Positions 27,453 to 37,276 of a stretch of DNA of 64,000 bases are shown here, piece after piece. The notes beneath the pieces are model-generated. The model was not told the origin of the DNA. It saw nothing but the letters and a program-made list of their open reading frames with translations, and made no database searches. The DNA comes from Pseudomonadales bacterium. Its GTDB lineage: Bacteria > Pseudomonadota > Gammaproteobacteria > Pseudomonadales > Porticoccaceae. The position numbers were made by a program, and so were the translations under genes. Where the stretch lies: NCBI GenBank assembly GCA_024234435.1, contig JACKOF010000003.1:62001-126000 (forward strand), written 5' to 3'. Each line of letters begins with the position of its first letter. Position 1 is the first letter of the stretch.

Positions 27453-29732
27453 ATGGCCGATTCATTTAAAGAGAGCGCACTTCGCTACCATACAGATCCG
27501 ACACCCGGCAAACTGGAAATTCGCCCGACCAAACCGCTGGCCAATAAACGGGATCTGTCACTGGCTTACTCTCCCGGTGTTGCCTATGCCTGTGAGCTTA
27601 TTGTGGAAGATCCCAACAGCGCTGCCAGCGTCACCTCTCGCGGCAACCTGGTTGGCGTAGTCACAAACGGTACAGCCGTACTCGGACTTGGCGCAATAGG
27701 GCCTCTTGCCTCCAAACCGGTTATGGAAGGCAAGGCCGTGCTGTTCAAGAAATTTGCCAATATTGATGTGTTTGATATTGAGATTAGCGAAACAGACCCG
27801 GACAAACTGGTTGAAGTTATCGCCTCACTAGAACCCACCTTTGGCGGCATCAATCTGGAAGACATCAAGGCCCCCGAATGCTTTATTGTGGAGCAAAAGC
27901 TGCGTGAACGCATGAGCATTCCCGTGTTTCACGACGACCAGCACGGTACCGCTATCGTTGCCGCAGCGGCTGTCTACAACGCCCTGCGAATCGTCAACAA
28001 GAATATTGGCGACATCAAGCTCACCGTTACCGGAGCAGGAGCTGCCAGCATTGCCTGCGTTGATTTGCTGGTGAGTATGGGCCTCACTCGCGATAACGTT
28101 CGCATGCTCGATCGCACCGGCGTTATTTACGCAGGCCGCCAGGAAGGCATGAACCAGTGGAAAGAAAAATACGCCGTCGATACCACTGACCGCACCCTGG
28201 ACGACGCCATTGAAAACAGCGACCTGTTCATGGGGCTTTCCGGGCCAGGCATCCTCACCGGCGATATGGTCAAAAAGATGGCCAACAAACCCATCATCTT
28301 GGCAATGTCCAATCCTGTGCCGGAAATCATGCCGGAAGAGGTCAAGGCCGCACGCCCTGATGCCATTATTGCCACCGGACGCTCGGACTACCCGAATCAG
28401 GTTAACAACGTACTGTGCTTCCCCTTTATTTTTCGCGGCGCACTGGACTGCGGCGCAACCGTCATCAACGACGCCATGAAACAGGCCTGCGTCAAGGCAA
28501 TTGCGGATCTGACTCACCGCGAAGCCACAACAGTGGTAGCCCAGGCGTACGATGATGAAGAACTGAAATTTGGCCCGGAATACCTCATCCCTAAACCCTT
28601 TGACCCGCGCCTGATTGAAGAAATACCTCTTGCCGTCGTCAAGGCGGCAATGGAAAGCGGCGTGGCCACCCGCCCTATCGATGATCTGGCTGCTTATCGC
28701 ACCAAACTGCACTCCTACGTCAGCCGCAGCCGACTGTTCATGCAACCAGTGATTGAGCAAGCGAAAAAGCATCCCGCTCGCATTGTTTATGCTGAAGGTG
28801 AAAATGACGATGTCCTGAGAGCCATTCAGGCGGTCGTTGATGAACAGGTTGCCAAACCGATTCTGGTTGGGCGCCCCACAGCTATTGAAAACAAAATAAT
28901 CGAGATGAACCTGCGTCTGAAGGCGGGCGACGACTACGAAGTACTGAACCCTGAAGAAGGCGATCACCATGACAACTACTGGAAACATTTCCACGATTGT
29001 GTCGGTCGCTCCGGTGTTTCCGTTGAAGCCGCCAAAACGATCATGCGCACCAACAGCACCGTTATTGCAGCAACCATGGTAGCCCTGGGCGATGCCGACG
29101 GGCTTATCTGTGGCAAGGTTGGCCGCTTTGACAAACACTTGCGGGACCTGATCAGCATCTTGCGACCCGTGGACGACAAAAGGCACTTATCTTCCGTGTG
29201 CGCTCTCTTGCTCGAAAGCGGCCCTTTGTTTTTGGCGGACCCATTTATCAATGTTGATCCTTCAGAAGACCGAATAGTTGCAACAACCAAAAATGCTATC
29301 GAGTTTGTCAAACGCTTTGGCATAACACCCAAGGTCGCCCTGCTATCACATTCAAACTTCGGCACCTACGACGATCCACAAGCACACAAAATGAAACGAG
29401 CTTCTGCACGCTTGCGCCATGAACTGCCCGAGCTGGAAATTGATGGAGAAATGCACTCCCTCTCTGCCATGAACGAAACACTGCGTAACAGCATCAACGC
29501 CAACAACAACATTACTGGTGCGGCCAACTTGCTGATCATGCCAAACATGGATACCGCCAGTATCGCGCTGGGCCTGATCCGATCACTGACCAATGCCCGG
29601 CTTATCGGCCCCTATTTAAGTGGCCTCACGAAACCGGCTCACATCATGATTCCTTCTGTATCAGAGCGAGGCATACTCAATACCACGGCGCTAACTGTGG
29701 CAGATATCAACCTGCTGAAGGGAAATGGCTGA
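27453..29732 (+). CDS. maeB: NADP-dependent malic enzyme with phosphotransacetylase-like domain
   Basis: 759 residues from the ATG at 27453 (MADSFKESALRYH), with AGGA upstream; an in-frame TTG start nine codons earlier is weaker. Residues about 1-410 form the malic enzyme with GVAYACELI, VFHDDQHGTAIV and TGAGAASIACVDLL. Residues about 426-759 form a phosphate acetyl/butyryl-transferase-like domain (PARIVYAEGENDDVLRAI, FGTYDDPQAHKM, NITGAANLLIMPNMDTASIA) that has a regulatory role in MaeB. It makes pyruvate, CO2 and NADPH from malate. A terminator shared with aceF follows. Confidence 0.95.
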   Translation: MADSFKESALRYHTDPTPGKLEIRPTKPLANKRDLSLAYSPGVAYACELIVEDPNSAASVTSRGNLVGVVTNGTAVLGLGAIGPLASKPVMEGKAVLFKKFANIDVFDIEISETDPDKLVEVIASLEPTFGGINLEDIKAPECFIVEQKLRERMSIPVFHDDQHGTAIVAAAAVYNALRIVNKNIGDIKLTVTGAGAASIACVDLLVSMGLTRDNVRMLDRTGVIYAGRQEGMNQWKEKYAVDTTDRTLDDAIENSDLFMGLSGPGILTGDMVKKMANKPIILAMSNPVPEIMPEEVKAARPDAIIATGRSDYPNQVNNVLCFPFIFRGALDCGATVINDAMKQACVKAIADLTHREATTVVAQAYDDEELKFGPEYLIPKPFDPRLIEEIPLAVVKAAMESGVATRPIDDLAAYRTKLHSYVSRSRLFMQPVIEQAKKHPARIVYAEGENDDVLRAIQAVVDEQVAKPILVGRPTAIENKIIEMNLRLKAGDDYEVLNPEEGDHHDNYWKHFHDCVGRSGVSVEAAKTIMRTNSTVIAATMVALGDADGLICGKVGRFDKHLRDLISILRPVDDKRHLSSVCALLLESGPLFLADPFINVDPSEDRIVATTKNAIEFVKRFGITPKVALLSHSNFGTYDDPQAHKMKRASARLRHELPELEIDGEMHSLSAMNETLRNSINANNNITGAANLLIMPNMDTASIALGLIRSLTNARLIGPYLSGLTKPAHIMIPSVSERGILNTTALTVADINLLKGNG

Positions 29733-29751
29733 CACGCGGCAACATGCCCGC

Positions 29752-29793
29752 GCAAACAAAAAACCGCATCATAAGATGCGGTTTTTTGTTTGC
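29752..29793. terminator. Bidirectional terminator between maeB and aceF
   Basis: Two 19-base arms (29752-29770 and 29775-29793) are perfect reverse complements around the loop ATAA. Each arm carries a GC-rich core (ACCGCATC) and a run of A or T, so it serves both the rightward maeB and the leftward aceE-aceF transcripts. Confidence 0.9.
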
Positions 29794-29891
29794 CGTAACC
29801 ATACTGTGAAGTCATACCTGTATTCGATCAAGCACAGCGTACGCTCACAACATGTGACGCCCGGGTTTAGCTACACATAGCTAAATCGCTG

Positions 29892-31541
29892 TTATAGCGC
29901 CAGTCGCCGCAAATCTGCCAACTGTGCAATCAGGAAAGTGAAAAACCTGCCGCCATCCGCACCGTTTATTGCGCGGTGGTCGTAGGACAGCGCTAGAGGT
30001 AGCATCAACCTTGGCACAAATTCTTCGCCATTCCAAACCGGCTTTGTTTGCGATTTGGACACCCCCAGAATAGCCACTTCCGGGGTATTCACGATGGGTG
30101 TAAAACCGTTTCCGCCGATAGCACCCAGGCTGGAAATAGTGAAACAGCCACCTTGCATATCTGCTGCTGTCAGCTTTCCCTCTTTGGCTTTTAGCGCCAG
30201 AGCGTTAACTTCTTCGGCGATTTGCCAGATACCTTTTTCGGCAGCGTGACGGATAACTGGCACGACCAGTCCTTTGGGAGTATCAACTGCCATGCCGATA
30301 TTAATGTAGTGCTTCTGAATAAAATGCTCACCGTCGCTACTGATAGAGCGATTAAATTCCGGATGCGCCTTTAATGTATGAGCGCAGGCCTTGATCAGGA
30401 ATGGCAGCGGGGTAATTTTTGTATCGCGGCTTTCGGCTTCCTGTTTGAGGGATTTTCGAAACGATTCCAGCTCGGTAATATCCGCATCGTCAAACTGGGT
30501 AACATGGGGAACATTGAGCCAACTACGCTGCATATTCGCCGCGGTAAGCTTCTGAATTTTGGTAAGAGGGACTACCTCTGTATCACCAAACTTGCTGAAA
30601 TCGATATCGGGTACTGAGGGAATGCCGGAGCCAGATCCGCCATTTGACTCAGCAATGGCAACCGCATTTTTTAAATATTCATTAAGATCTTCTTTAAGAA
30701 TTCTGCCCCGCGGACCTGTGCCTGTGACTCGACGTAAATCCAATTCCAGCTCGCGAGCCAACTGACGTGCCGCCGGGCCTGCGTAAACATCTGCGCCAGG
30801 CATTAGTCCAGCGCTGGCTTCCGGCGTATCAGAAACATCAGATGAATCACCCGCTACCGCAACAGACACTGCAGCAGGCGTCTGTTCTGACAGCGTATCT
30901 GTTGCAGGGGTATCAAGCGTCGTCGTTGTATCGGCGGCAATCTGTGCGGAAACCCGCAGCACGGCAATATCATCTGACTGTTTGATCTTATCGCCTTCCC
31001 CCACCAGGAGCTTTACGACCTCACCGGAAAAAGGTGAAGGAATATCCATTGTCGCCTTGTCGGTTTCAAGCACCAGCAATGCATCACCTTCCGCAATCTG
31101 ATCACCCACTGAAACCGATATTTCCACCACTTCCACTGCCTGATCCGTGCCAATATCGGGCACTTGAACAGTTTGCTCTGCCAGACTAACGTCAACAGTC
31201 GTCACGGGCTTTTCGGCAACAGGGTCTGCCTCCTGTTTCAGGTTATCGGCAACATCGCCCTCGCTACTGTTGGCAACTGCTGGCTCAATCTCGGTGTCTG
31301 CGGCAGCTGTTTCAATCTCAACAATCGCCGAGCCTTCGCTCACTTTGTCGCCGACATTCACCAGCAGATTTTTTACGATACCCGCTTTCGGGCAAGGAAT
31401 ATCCATTGTCGCTTTATCCGATTCCAGAACAACAAGTGATTGCTCCGGCTCAACAGATTCTCCCGGGCTGACCGACAACTCAATCACCTCGACACTGTCT
31501 GCGCCCCCCAAATCGGGCACATGGATGATTTCAATCGACAC
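29892..31541 (-). CDS. aceF: Pyruvate dehydrogenase E2, dihydrolipoamide acetyltransferase
   Basis: 549 residues. Two lipoyl domains (about 3-80 and 120-195), each with a lipoyl-lysine in ESDKATMDIP or ETDKATMDIP, are joined by Ala/Pro/Glu-rich linkers. A peripheral subunit-binding domain follows (AGPAARQLARELELDLRRV ... GRILKEDLNEYLK), then the catalytic domain with the HxxxD motif in SYDHRAINGADGGRF. It receives the acetyl group from E1 and passes it to CoA. It starts 15 bases after aceE. The lpd (E3) gene is not adjacent. Confidence 0.96.
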   Translation of the reverse strand: MSIEIIHVPDLGGADSVEVIELSVSPGESVEPEQSLVVLESDKATMDIPCPKAGIVKNLLVNVGDKVSEGSAIVEIETAAADTEIEPAVANSSEGDVADNLKQEADPVAEKPVTTVDVSLAEQTVQVPDIGTDQAVEVVEISVSVGDQIAEGDALLVLETDKATMDIPSPFSGEVVKLLVGEGDKIKQSDDIAVLRVSAQIAADTTTTLDTPATDTLSEQTPAAVSVAVAGDSSDVSDTPEASAGLMPGADVYAGPAARQLARELELDLRRVTGTGPRGRILKEDLNEYLKNAVAIAESNGGSGSGIPSVPDIDFSKFGDTEVVPLTKIQKLTAANMQRSWLNVPHVTQFDDADITELESFRKSLKQEAESRDTKITPLPFLIKACAHTLKAHPEFNRSISSDGEHFIQKHYINIGMAVDTPKGLVVPVIRHAAEKGIWQIAEEVNALALKAKEGKLTAADMQGGCFTISSLGAIGGNGFTPIVNTPEVAILGVSKSQTKPVWNGEEFVPRLMLPLALSYDHRAINGADGGRFFTFLIAQLADLRRLAL

Positions 31542-31556
31542 TCTGGAGGCTCTCCT

Positions 31557-34217
31557 CTAACTCTCTAGCGGGTTGGTTTTTTCAGGGTTGATGCCGAAAT
31601 CGCTAATAGCACCGGCAACAACAGCAGCCTCAATCTGCCCTTCGTCGGCCAGCGCTTTCAATGCGGTGATCACAATAAAATCGGCATTTACTTCAAAGAA
31701 GTAGCGCAACTGTTCACGGCTGTCACTGCGACCAAATCCGTCAGTGCCCAACACGTGGTAACTGGCTGGAACATAAGCCCGCAGTTGTTCGCTGTAGCTT
31801 TTCATATAATCAGTCGCTACCACAACCGGCCCCTGTCGACCCTTTAACTGTTGTGTCAGATATGCTTCTCTGGGTACATCTGTGGGGTGCAACCGATTCC
31901 AACGGTCTGCGGCCTGCCCATCCCTTGCCAGCTGATTAACGCTAGTAAGACTCCAGATATCGGCGCTAACGCTGTATTTTTCGTCAAGTATTGCCGCCGC
32001 TTTGCGAACTTCATTGAGGATCGCGCCAGCCCCCATCAATTGCACTTTGGCTTTTGACTCGTCGGCGCCATTCTCTTCCAACAGGTACATGCCTTTAATA
32101 ATACCGTCTTCAACACCCTCCAGCATCGCCGGCTGAACATAGTTCTCGTTCATGGTGGTAAGGTAATAAAAGCAGTTCTGTTTTTCCTGAAACATACGCC
32201 TGATACCATCCTGAATAATCACAACCAGCTCATACCCGTATGCCGGATCATAACTGATGCAATTCGGTATGGTATTAGCCAGAATATGGCTGTGACCATC
32301 CTGGTGCTGTAAGCCCTCACCATTCAGCGTGGTTCTGCCGGACGTAGCGCCCACCAAAAATCCGCGAGCTTGCATGTCGCCCGCAGCCCAGGCCAGATCA
32401 CCAATACGCTGAAAACCGAACATGGAATAGTAGATGTAAAAAGGAATCATCGGGCAGCGGTTGTTGCTGTAGGATGTGGCCAGCGCCATCCAGGCAGACA
32501 TGGCGCCCGCTTCGTTAATGCCCTCTTCCAGAATCTGGCCTTTCTTGTCCTCTTTGTAATACATGATCTGGTCATGATCCTGTGGCACATACTGCTGTCC
32601 TGCAGAGGAGTAAATGCCCAGTTGCCGGAACATGCCTTCCATGCCAAAAGTGCGCGCCTCGTCCGGCACGATCGGCACAATTCTTTCGCCAATAGTCTTA
32701 TCTTTTACCAGTGCATTTAACTGGCGCACAAAGGCCATGGTCGTTGATATCTGGCGGTCCCCGCTGCCTTCCAGCAATTTGCTGAAGCTACTCAAATCAG
32801 GCGCTTGCAGCGCCTCAAAATCGGGATTGCGAGACGGTACCGGGCCGTTGAGGGCTTCCCTGCGACGGCGCATATAGGTCATTTCCGGACTGTCAGCAGG
32901 TGGCCGGTAATAAGGGACTTCTTCAAGCTTGTCATCTGGTATAGGCACACCAAAACGATCCCTGAAAGTTTTCAGGCTCTCGAGATCCAGTTTTTTAATG
33001 GAGTGAGTATCATTGGCAGCCTCACCCCCATCAGCTCCCATGCCATAACCTTTTACCGTATGCGCAAGAATCACTGTGGGCTGCCCTTTGTGCTGCATCG
33101 CCTCGGCATAGGCCGCATAAACCTTGTAGGGGTCGTGCCCACCACGATTGAGGTACATGATGTCATTGTCACTGAGGTCAGCAACCAGCTCCAGCAGCTC
33201 GGGATATTTGCCAAAAAAATGCTCCCGAACGTACGCGCCACCATTATGTTTGTAGTTCTGGAATTCCCCGTCACAGACTTCATCCATACGCTTCTGCAAG
33301 AGGCCGGTTTTATCGCGTTCAAAAAGCGGGTCCCACAACCGTCCCCAGACAACCTTGAGCACATTCCAGCCAGCGCCACGAAACACGCCTTCCAGCTCCT
33401 GAATAATTTTACCGTTACCGCGCACCGGACCATCCAAACGCTGCAAGTTACAGTTGATAACGAAGATCAGATTTTCCAGCCCCTCGCGCCCGGCGAGGGA
33501 AATAGCGCCCAGCGTTTCCGGCTCATCACATTCGCCATCACCGAGAAAGGCCCACACTTTACGTTCCCCCCGGGGAGATAAATCCCGCGCAGACAGGTAA
33601 CGCATCACGTGCGCCTGATAAATTGCCTGAATGGGGCCGAGCCCCATGGAAACAGTCGGGAACTGCCAATAATCGGGCATTAACCAGGGGTGGGGATAGG
33701 ACGACAGCCCGCCACCATCAACTTCGCGACGGTAATTGTCCAGGTGGTGTTCGTCAAAGCGCCCTTCCAGATACGAGCGTGCATAGATTCCAGGGGCACT
33801 ATGGCCCTGAAAATAGATCAAGTCACCGAGCTGCTCACCCTCGTTGCCACGAAAAAAATAGTTAAACCCGACATCGTAAAGCGTGGCTGCCGAGGCAAAA
33901 GACGCAATGTGGCCACCGATACCTTCTTCCGGTTTTTTGTTAGCCCGCATCACCATTGCCAATGCGTTCCAGCGAACCAGCGAACGGATTTGTCTCTCCA
34001 TAAACAGATCGCCCGGCATTCGTCGTTCACGATTGGAGGGGATGGTGTTCCGAAACGGTGTTCTGACTGCTTCCGGCATAGGGACACCAAAACCTGTTGC
34101 CCTGTCGATAAGTTCCTGAATCAAAAAAGCGGCCCGCTCTTCTCCCTGATGTTTCAGTACAGCATCAAGCGATTCCAGCCATTCCCGGGTTTCAACAGGA
34201 TCTGTGTCGTTATTCAT
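31557..34217 (-). CDS. aceE: Pyruvate dehydrogenase E1, homodimeric type
   Basis: 886 residues, the usual length for the homodimeric E1. The thiamine diphosphate motif is AFLGDGECDEPETLGAISLA ... LIFVINCNLQRLDGPVRGN; also present are YFQGHSAPGIYARSYLEGR and GEGLQHQDGHSH. It decarboxylates pyruvate and acetylates the lipoyl groups of AceF. The upstream region (34218-34310) is AT-rich and holds two copies of ACAGTTAG about 30 bases apart that may be regulatory; I see no clear PdhR box. Confidence 0.97.
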   Translation of the reverse strand: MNNDTDPVETREWLESLDAVLKHQGEERAAFLIQELIDRATGFGVPMPEAVRTPFRNTIPSNRERRMPGDLFMERQIRSLVRWNALAMVMRANKKPEEGIGGHIASFASAATLYDVGFNYFFRGNEGEQLGDLIYFQGHSAPGIYARSYLEGRFDEHHLDNYRREVDGGGLSSYPHPWLMPDYWQFPTVSMGLGPIQAIYQAHVMRYLSARDLSPRGERKVWAFLGDGECDEPETLGAISLAGREGLENLIFVINCNLQRLDGPVRGNGKIIQELEGVFRGAGWNVLKVVWGRLWDPLFERDKTGLLQKRMDEVCDGEFQNYKHNGGAYVREHFFGKYPELLELVADLSDNDIMYLNRGGHDPYKVYAAYAEAMQHKGQPTVILAHTVKGYGMGADGGEAANDTHSIKKLDLESLKTFRDRFGVPIPDDKLEEVPYYRPPADSPEMTYMRRRREALNGPVPSRNPDFEALQAPDLSSFSKLLEGSGDRQISTTMAFVRQLNALVKDKTIGERIVPIVPDEARTFGMEGMFRQLGIYSSAGQQYVPQDHDQIMYYKEDKKGQILEEGINEAGAMSAWMALATSYSNNRCPMIPFYIYYSMFGFQRIGDLAWAAGDMQARGFLVGATSGRTTLNGEGLQHQDGHSHILANTIPNCISYDPAYGYELVVIIQDGIRRMFQEKQNCFYYLTTMNENYVQPAMLEGVEDGIIKGMYLLEENGADESKAKVQLMGAGAILNEVRKAAAILDEKYSVSADIWSLTSVNQLARDGQAADRWNRLHPTDVPREAYLTQQLKGRQGPVVVATDYMKSYSEQLRAYVPASYHVLGTDGFGRSDSREQLRYFFEVNADFIVITALKALADEGQIEAAVVAGAISDFGINPEKTNPLES

Positions 34218-34399
34218 TAACGTCTCTTCAAAAATGGTTAGATTTTTATACAGTTAGTTTTTTATATAGTCAGTTTGCGAAACAGTTAGGCATCGCACCC
34301 TATCTCTCGAAGTATACGACAGTCGCCCCTGATACATAAGACCTCTCATGAAGAAATCCGGGATACTCAGGTGCAATAAAACATCAGGAACCGGCTGCC

Positions 34400-37246
34400 T
34401 TACTCATCACTACCTGCTACCGGGTATGCTGGCAACAGATATCGACCCGCATTATCAAGAGATTTTATCGACACTGGTTCGTCTCCAGTGATCACTTGCA
34501 AGCTGAACTTCTGGCTGAGAAGCACGGCTTTATAAAATTGGCGAATATCCTCCGGCTTCAGTTGTTTGACCTGCTCTATCAGCTTATCTCTTGAATCAAA
34601 CTGCCAGTCACGCAAATCGATACTGCCCCAGAAACGGGCCGATTGCTCTGCAAGGTTTTTGGGTTTCTCCTGAAGAATAGCCAGCAGACCCGAGCGGTGC
34701 TGCTCGAATTCACTGTCGGACAGTTCTGCTATCTGTTGCTCGAATTCAACCAGAAATTCGTCAATGGCAACGATCAGCTGACGACTATCCGCCACAGGGG
34801 ATTGAACCAGCAACGCCATACCCGGTACCCGCTGAAAGGTAGAATCAACTGCCGCCACAATGTAACCCAGTTGCTGCTCTGTTCGTAAACTGTGAAAAAA
34901 CGGCGCCTTGATAATCTGCCTCATCAGAAGCATCCGAGCCCTTTCAGTAATACTGTCGTTACGTCCCTGGTAGTAACGAATCACAGCATTATCCGGGTGA
35001 TCCAGTGCCAGCTGGCTAAACAGCGGACGGCTGTCGTTCAGTTTGATAACCGGACGGGGGTAAATATCGGCAACCGTTCCGGTACGCGGAAAAATGGCGT
35101 ACAACCGGTCTGCAATTTGTGATGCCTCCGATTCTGAAACATTACCACCCACAAATACTTCAACTGCTGCACCAATGTACACCCCATCAACAAACTGCTT
35201 AAGCCTCTCCTCATTGGCACTCTCCAGCACGCGTAATAAGTCTTCAACGGGGAAGCTGGTGGTTTCCAATATTTGCGGCACCTCGCTCCACACTTGTCGA
35301 TATGGCGGATCTTTTTTGCTGTTATTCAACTGGCGGATAAGCTCCAGGCGAACGCGTTCGAAATCGTTCGGCTGCCAGCAGCCGCAGGCCACAGCTTTGG
35401 AAACAACAGCGGCAAAGCCTGGCAATTTGTCGTCAAACCCGCCAACCAGCACTTCAAAACCGTCAGCACTTCGGCTGACAGAATATGCCAGCCCCGCCAG
35501 CATTGCCTGATAGCCTGTTTCATTGAGGTTCTCCTGTACCAGTCTTAAATAAAGATCGGTTAAGGCTGCCCCTTCCACGGTGGTCACCGCCGGAGTTTTG
35601 ATGGACAGATACAGATGTGCTTTGGGAACGGGGTAAGGGCTGCCAGCTCCGCTTCGATAGTGCCAGAGCCGGTACGAATGCCCGTTCTTAACCAGAGTCG
35701 GCTGCTCCGATGATTCGGCATTTGCAGTTAACAGATCGAAATTTTCCGGCACATACGGATTTGGCTCAGGGAGTGTAAGACCTGAATCGTTAACACCATT
35801 GTTCAGTCCGGACAACTCCGGCAGCAGGGGTTTTACACTGAAAGGAACGTCATACATCTCTGTTACCCGATCCACTTTGACCTGCGGACCACTGAGCACA
35901 ACTACCGCATTTTCCAGTGTCATCCGGTTCAGTAAGCTACTGATTAGCTGCTGATCAAACTGGTCCATCCGGTAGGGGCCACGCAGAAAATCGTCAACCG
36001 GATAATCATGCATATTTGAGGCGATCCGACTGACATAATGTGTTGGCGATGTTTTCTCACGGAACCGAAACTGCATCGCCGCCAGAGCGCTCTGTTCGGC
36101 ATATCGCCAGTCATTGACACCCTGTTGCTTGATCAGGGTTATCTCGTCAAACAACATGCCGAGAACTTCCGGCCAGTGCTCCATTCCCTCTGCCGTCAAC
36201 ATAACCCCAACCCGAAACAGACTATTGCGGCGATCGTCCAGATCTGTCCCTGCCGAGAGGCCTTCCGCCCAGCCCTTACCTTTTAAACGAGCCAGTAAAC
36301 TGCCCGCCCCCTCGTGGCCAACAAGATCGCCGATATAAGTCAAAGGCTTCCGCCGATAGAGCGCTTTCACAGAGGGTAATTCAAACATAACCTCCAGCTC
36401 CCGCAGCTCTTGCTCAGGGCGAACCGTCAATAACAAGGGCAGTTGTCCGGATTTGAAAAATGGCTGTGTCTGATCCGGCAACTGCGTTTCATGATTTGGA
36501 ATCAGCGAAAATCGATCTCTCACCATGGCTTCAAGCTGCTCAAGATCAAAGGGAGCAATAACCGCAAGTGTCATTCGATTCGCAGAGTAGTGTCGCTGAT
36601 AGAAATCCAGCAAGTCTTGCCGGACGGTGCGTTCAGGGCGGTCGGCCAACGTGTCCAGACTGCCAACACTGAACTGGGAAGCCGGGTGCGAGGAGTTAAC
36701 AATCTCGCGAAGGGCATCCTGTCGACGCCGGTAATCGTCCTTGATTTTCGCCATATACTCGGAGTGAACGGCATTCTTCTCACGCTCGACATACTGTTCA
36801 TTAAACAGCGGCGCGACAAAAAAACGGGAAAATCGCTGCAATGCACCGTCAAGGTAGCCGACGTCTATATCAAAAAAATAGTTAGTTTCTTCGTATGCCG
36901 TGTAGGCATTATGGGCGCCCCCATGGGCACTGATATAGGCCTGATATTCCCCGGGGTCGGGAAACTGGTCGGTACCGAGAAACAGCATATGCTCAAGGAA
37001 GTGCGCCAACCCAGCTCGCTGCACAGGGTCCTGTGCGCTACCAACCGAAACCGATAATGCAGCCGCCGCTTTATCTGCTTCTGCATCACTGATCAGCAAT
37101 ACCTGTAAATCGTTTTCAAGTTGCAGGAAACGGTATGCACGATTATCGGTTTCAGGAATAACAGGAGTAAAGCTGCGCCGGTTATCCAGTGTGCCGCAAC
37201 CCGCCAGCAAAACAAACAACCACAGAAATCTTATTACTTTTTTCAT
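34400..37246 (-). CDS. M16 family zinc peptidase, outer lipoprotein (protease III-like)
   Basis: 948 residues. The N-terminus is a lipoprotein signal with lipobox LLAGC (Cys17), so it is probably anchored in the periplasmic face of a membrane. The inverted zinc motif HxxEH is seen in HFLEHMLFLGT with the downstream Glu in YEETNYFFDI. Four M16 half-domains of the insulinase/pitrilysin group follow, including ALYRRKPLTYIGDLVGHEG and FHSLRTEQQLGYIVAA (the R/Y substrate pocket). It would degrade peptides in the periplasm. Substrates cannot be inferred. It lies 30 bases after perM. Confidence 0.92.
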   Translation of the reverse strand: MKKVIRFLWLFVLLAGCGTLDNRRSFTPVIPETDNRAYRFLQLENDLQVLLISDAEADKAAAALSVSVGSAQDPVQRAGLAHFLEHMLFLGTDQFPDPGEYQAYISAHGGAHNAYTAYEETNYFFDIDVGYLDGALQRFSRFFVAPLFNEQYVEREKNAVHSEYMAKIKDDYRRRQDALREIVNSSHPASQFSVGSLDTLADRPERTVRQDLLDFYQRHYSANRMTLAVIAPFDLEQLEAMVRDRFSLIPNHETQLPDQTQPFFKSGQLPLLLTVRPEQELRELEVMFELPSVKALYRRKPLTYIGDLVGHEGAGSLLARLKGKGWAEGLSAGTDLDDRRNSLFRVGVMLTAEGMEHWPEVLGMLFDEITLIKQQGVNDWRYAEQSALAAMQFRFREKTSPTHYVSRIASNMHDYPVDDFLRGPYRMDQFDQQLISSLLNRMTLENAVVVLSGPQVKVDRVTEMYDVPFSVKPLLPELSGLNNGVNDSGLTLPEPNPYVPENFDLLTANAESSEQPTLVKNGHSYRLWHYRSGAGSPYPVPKAHLYLSIKTPAVTTVEGAALTDLYLRLVQENLNETGYQAMLAGLAYSVSRSADGFEVLVGGFDDKLPGFAAVVSKAVACGCWQPNDFERVRLELIRQLNNSKKDPPYRQVWSEVPQILETTSFPVEDLLRVLESANEERLKQFVDGVYIGAAVEVFVGGNVSESEASQIADRLYAIFPRTGTVADIYPRPVIKLNDSRPLFSQLALDHPDNAVIRYYQGRNDSITERARMLLMRQIIKAPFFHSLRTEQQLGYIVAAVDSTFQRVPGMALLVQSPVADSRQLIVAIDEFLVEFEQQIAELSDSEFEQHRSGLLAILQEKPKNLAEQSARFWGSIDLRDWQFDSRDKLIEQVKQLKPEDIRQFYKAVLLSQKFSLQVITGDEPVSIKSLDNAGRYLLPAYPVAGSDE

Positions 37247-37276
37247 AGAAAACTTCGGATGATAAATTAAAGGAGT

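Noticed and set aside
27828..29186. 452-residue open frame on the minus strand
   Set aside because: It is antisense to maeB, whose protein is intact and conserved; the antisense frame has no family resemblance and arises from codon bias.
32805..33581. 258-residue plus-strand open frame
   Set aside because: Antisense to aceE, which is clearly the real gene; no known domain.
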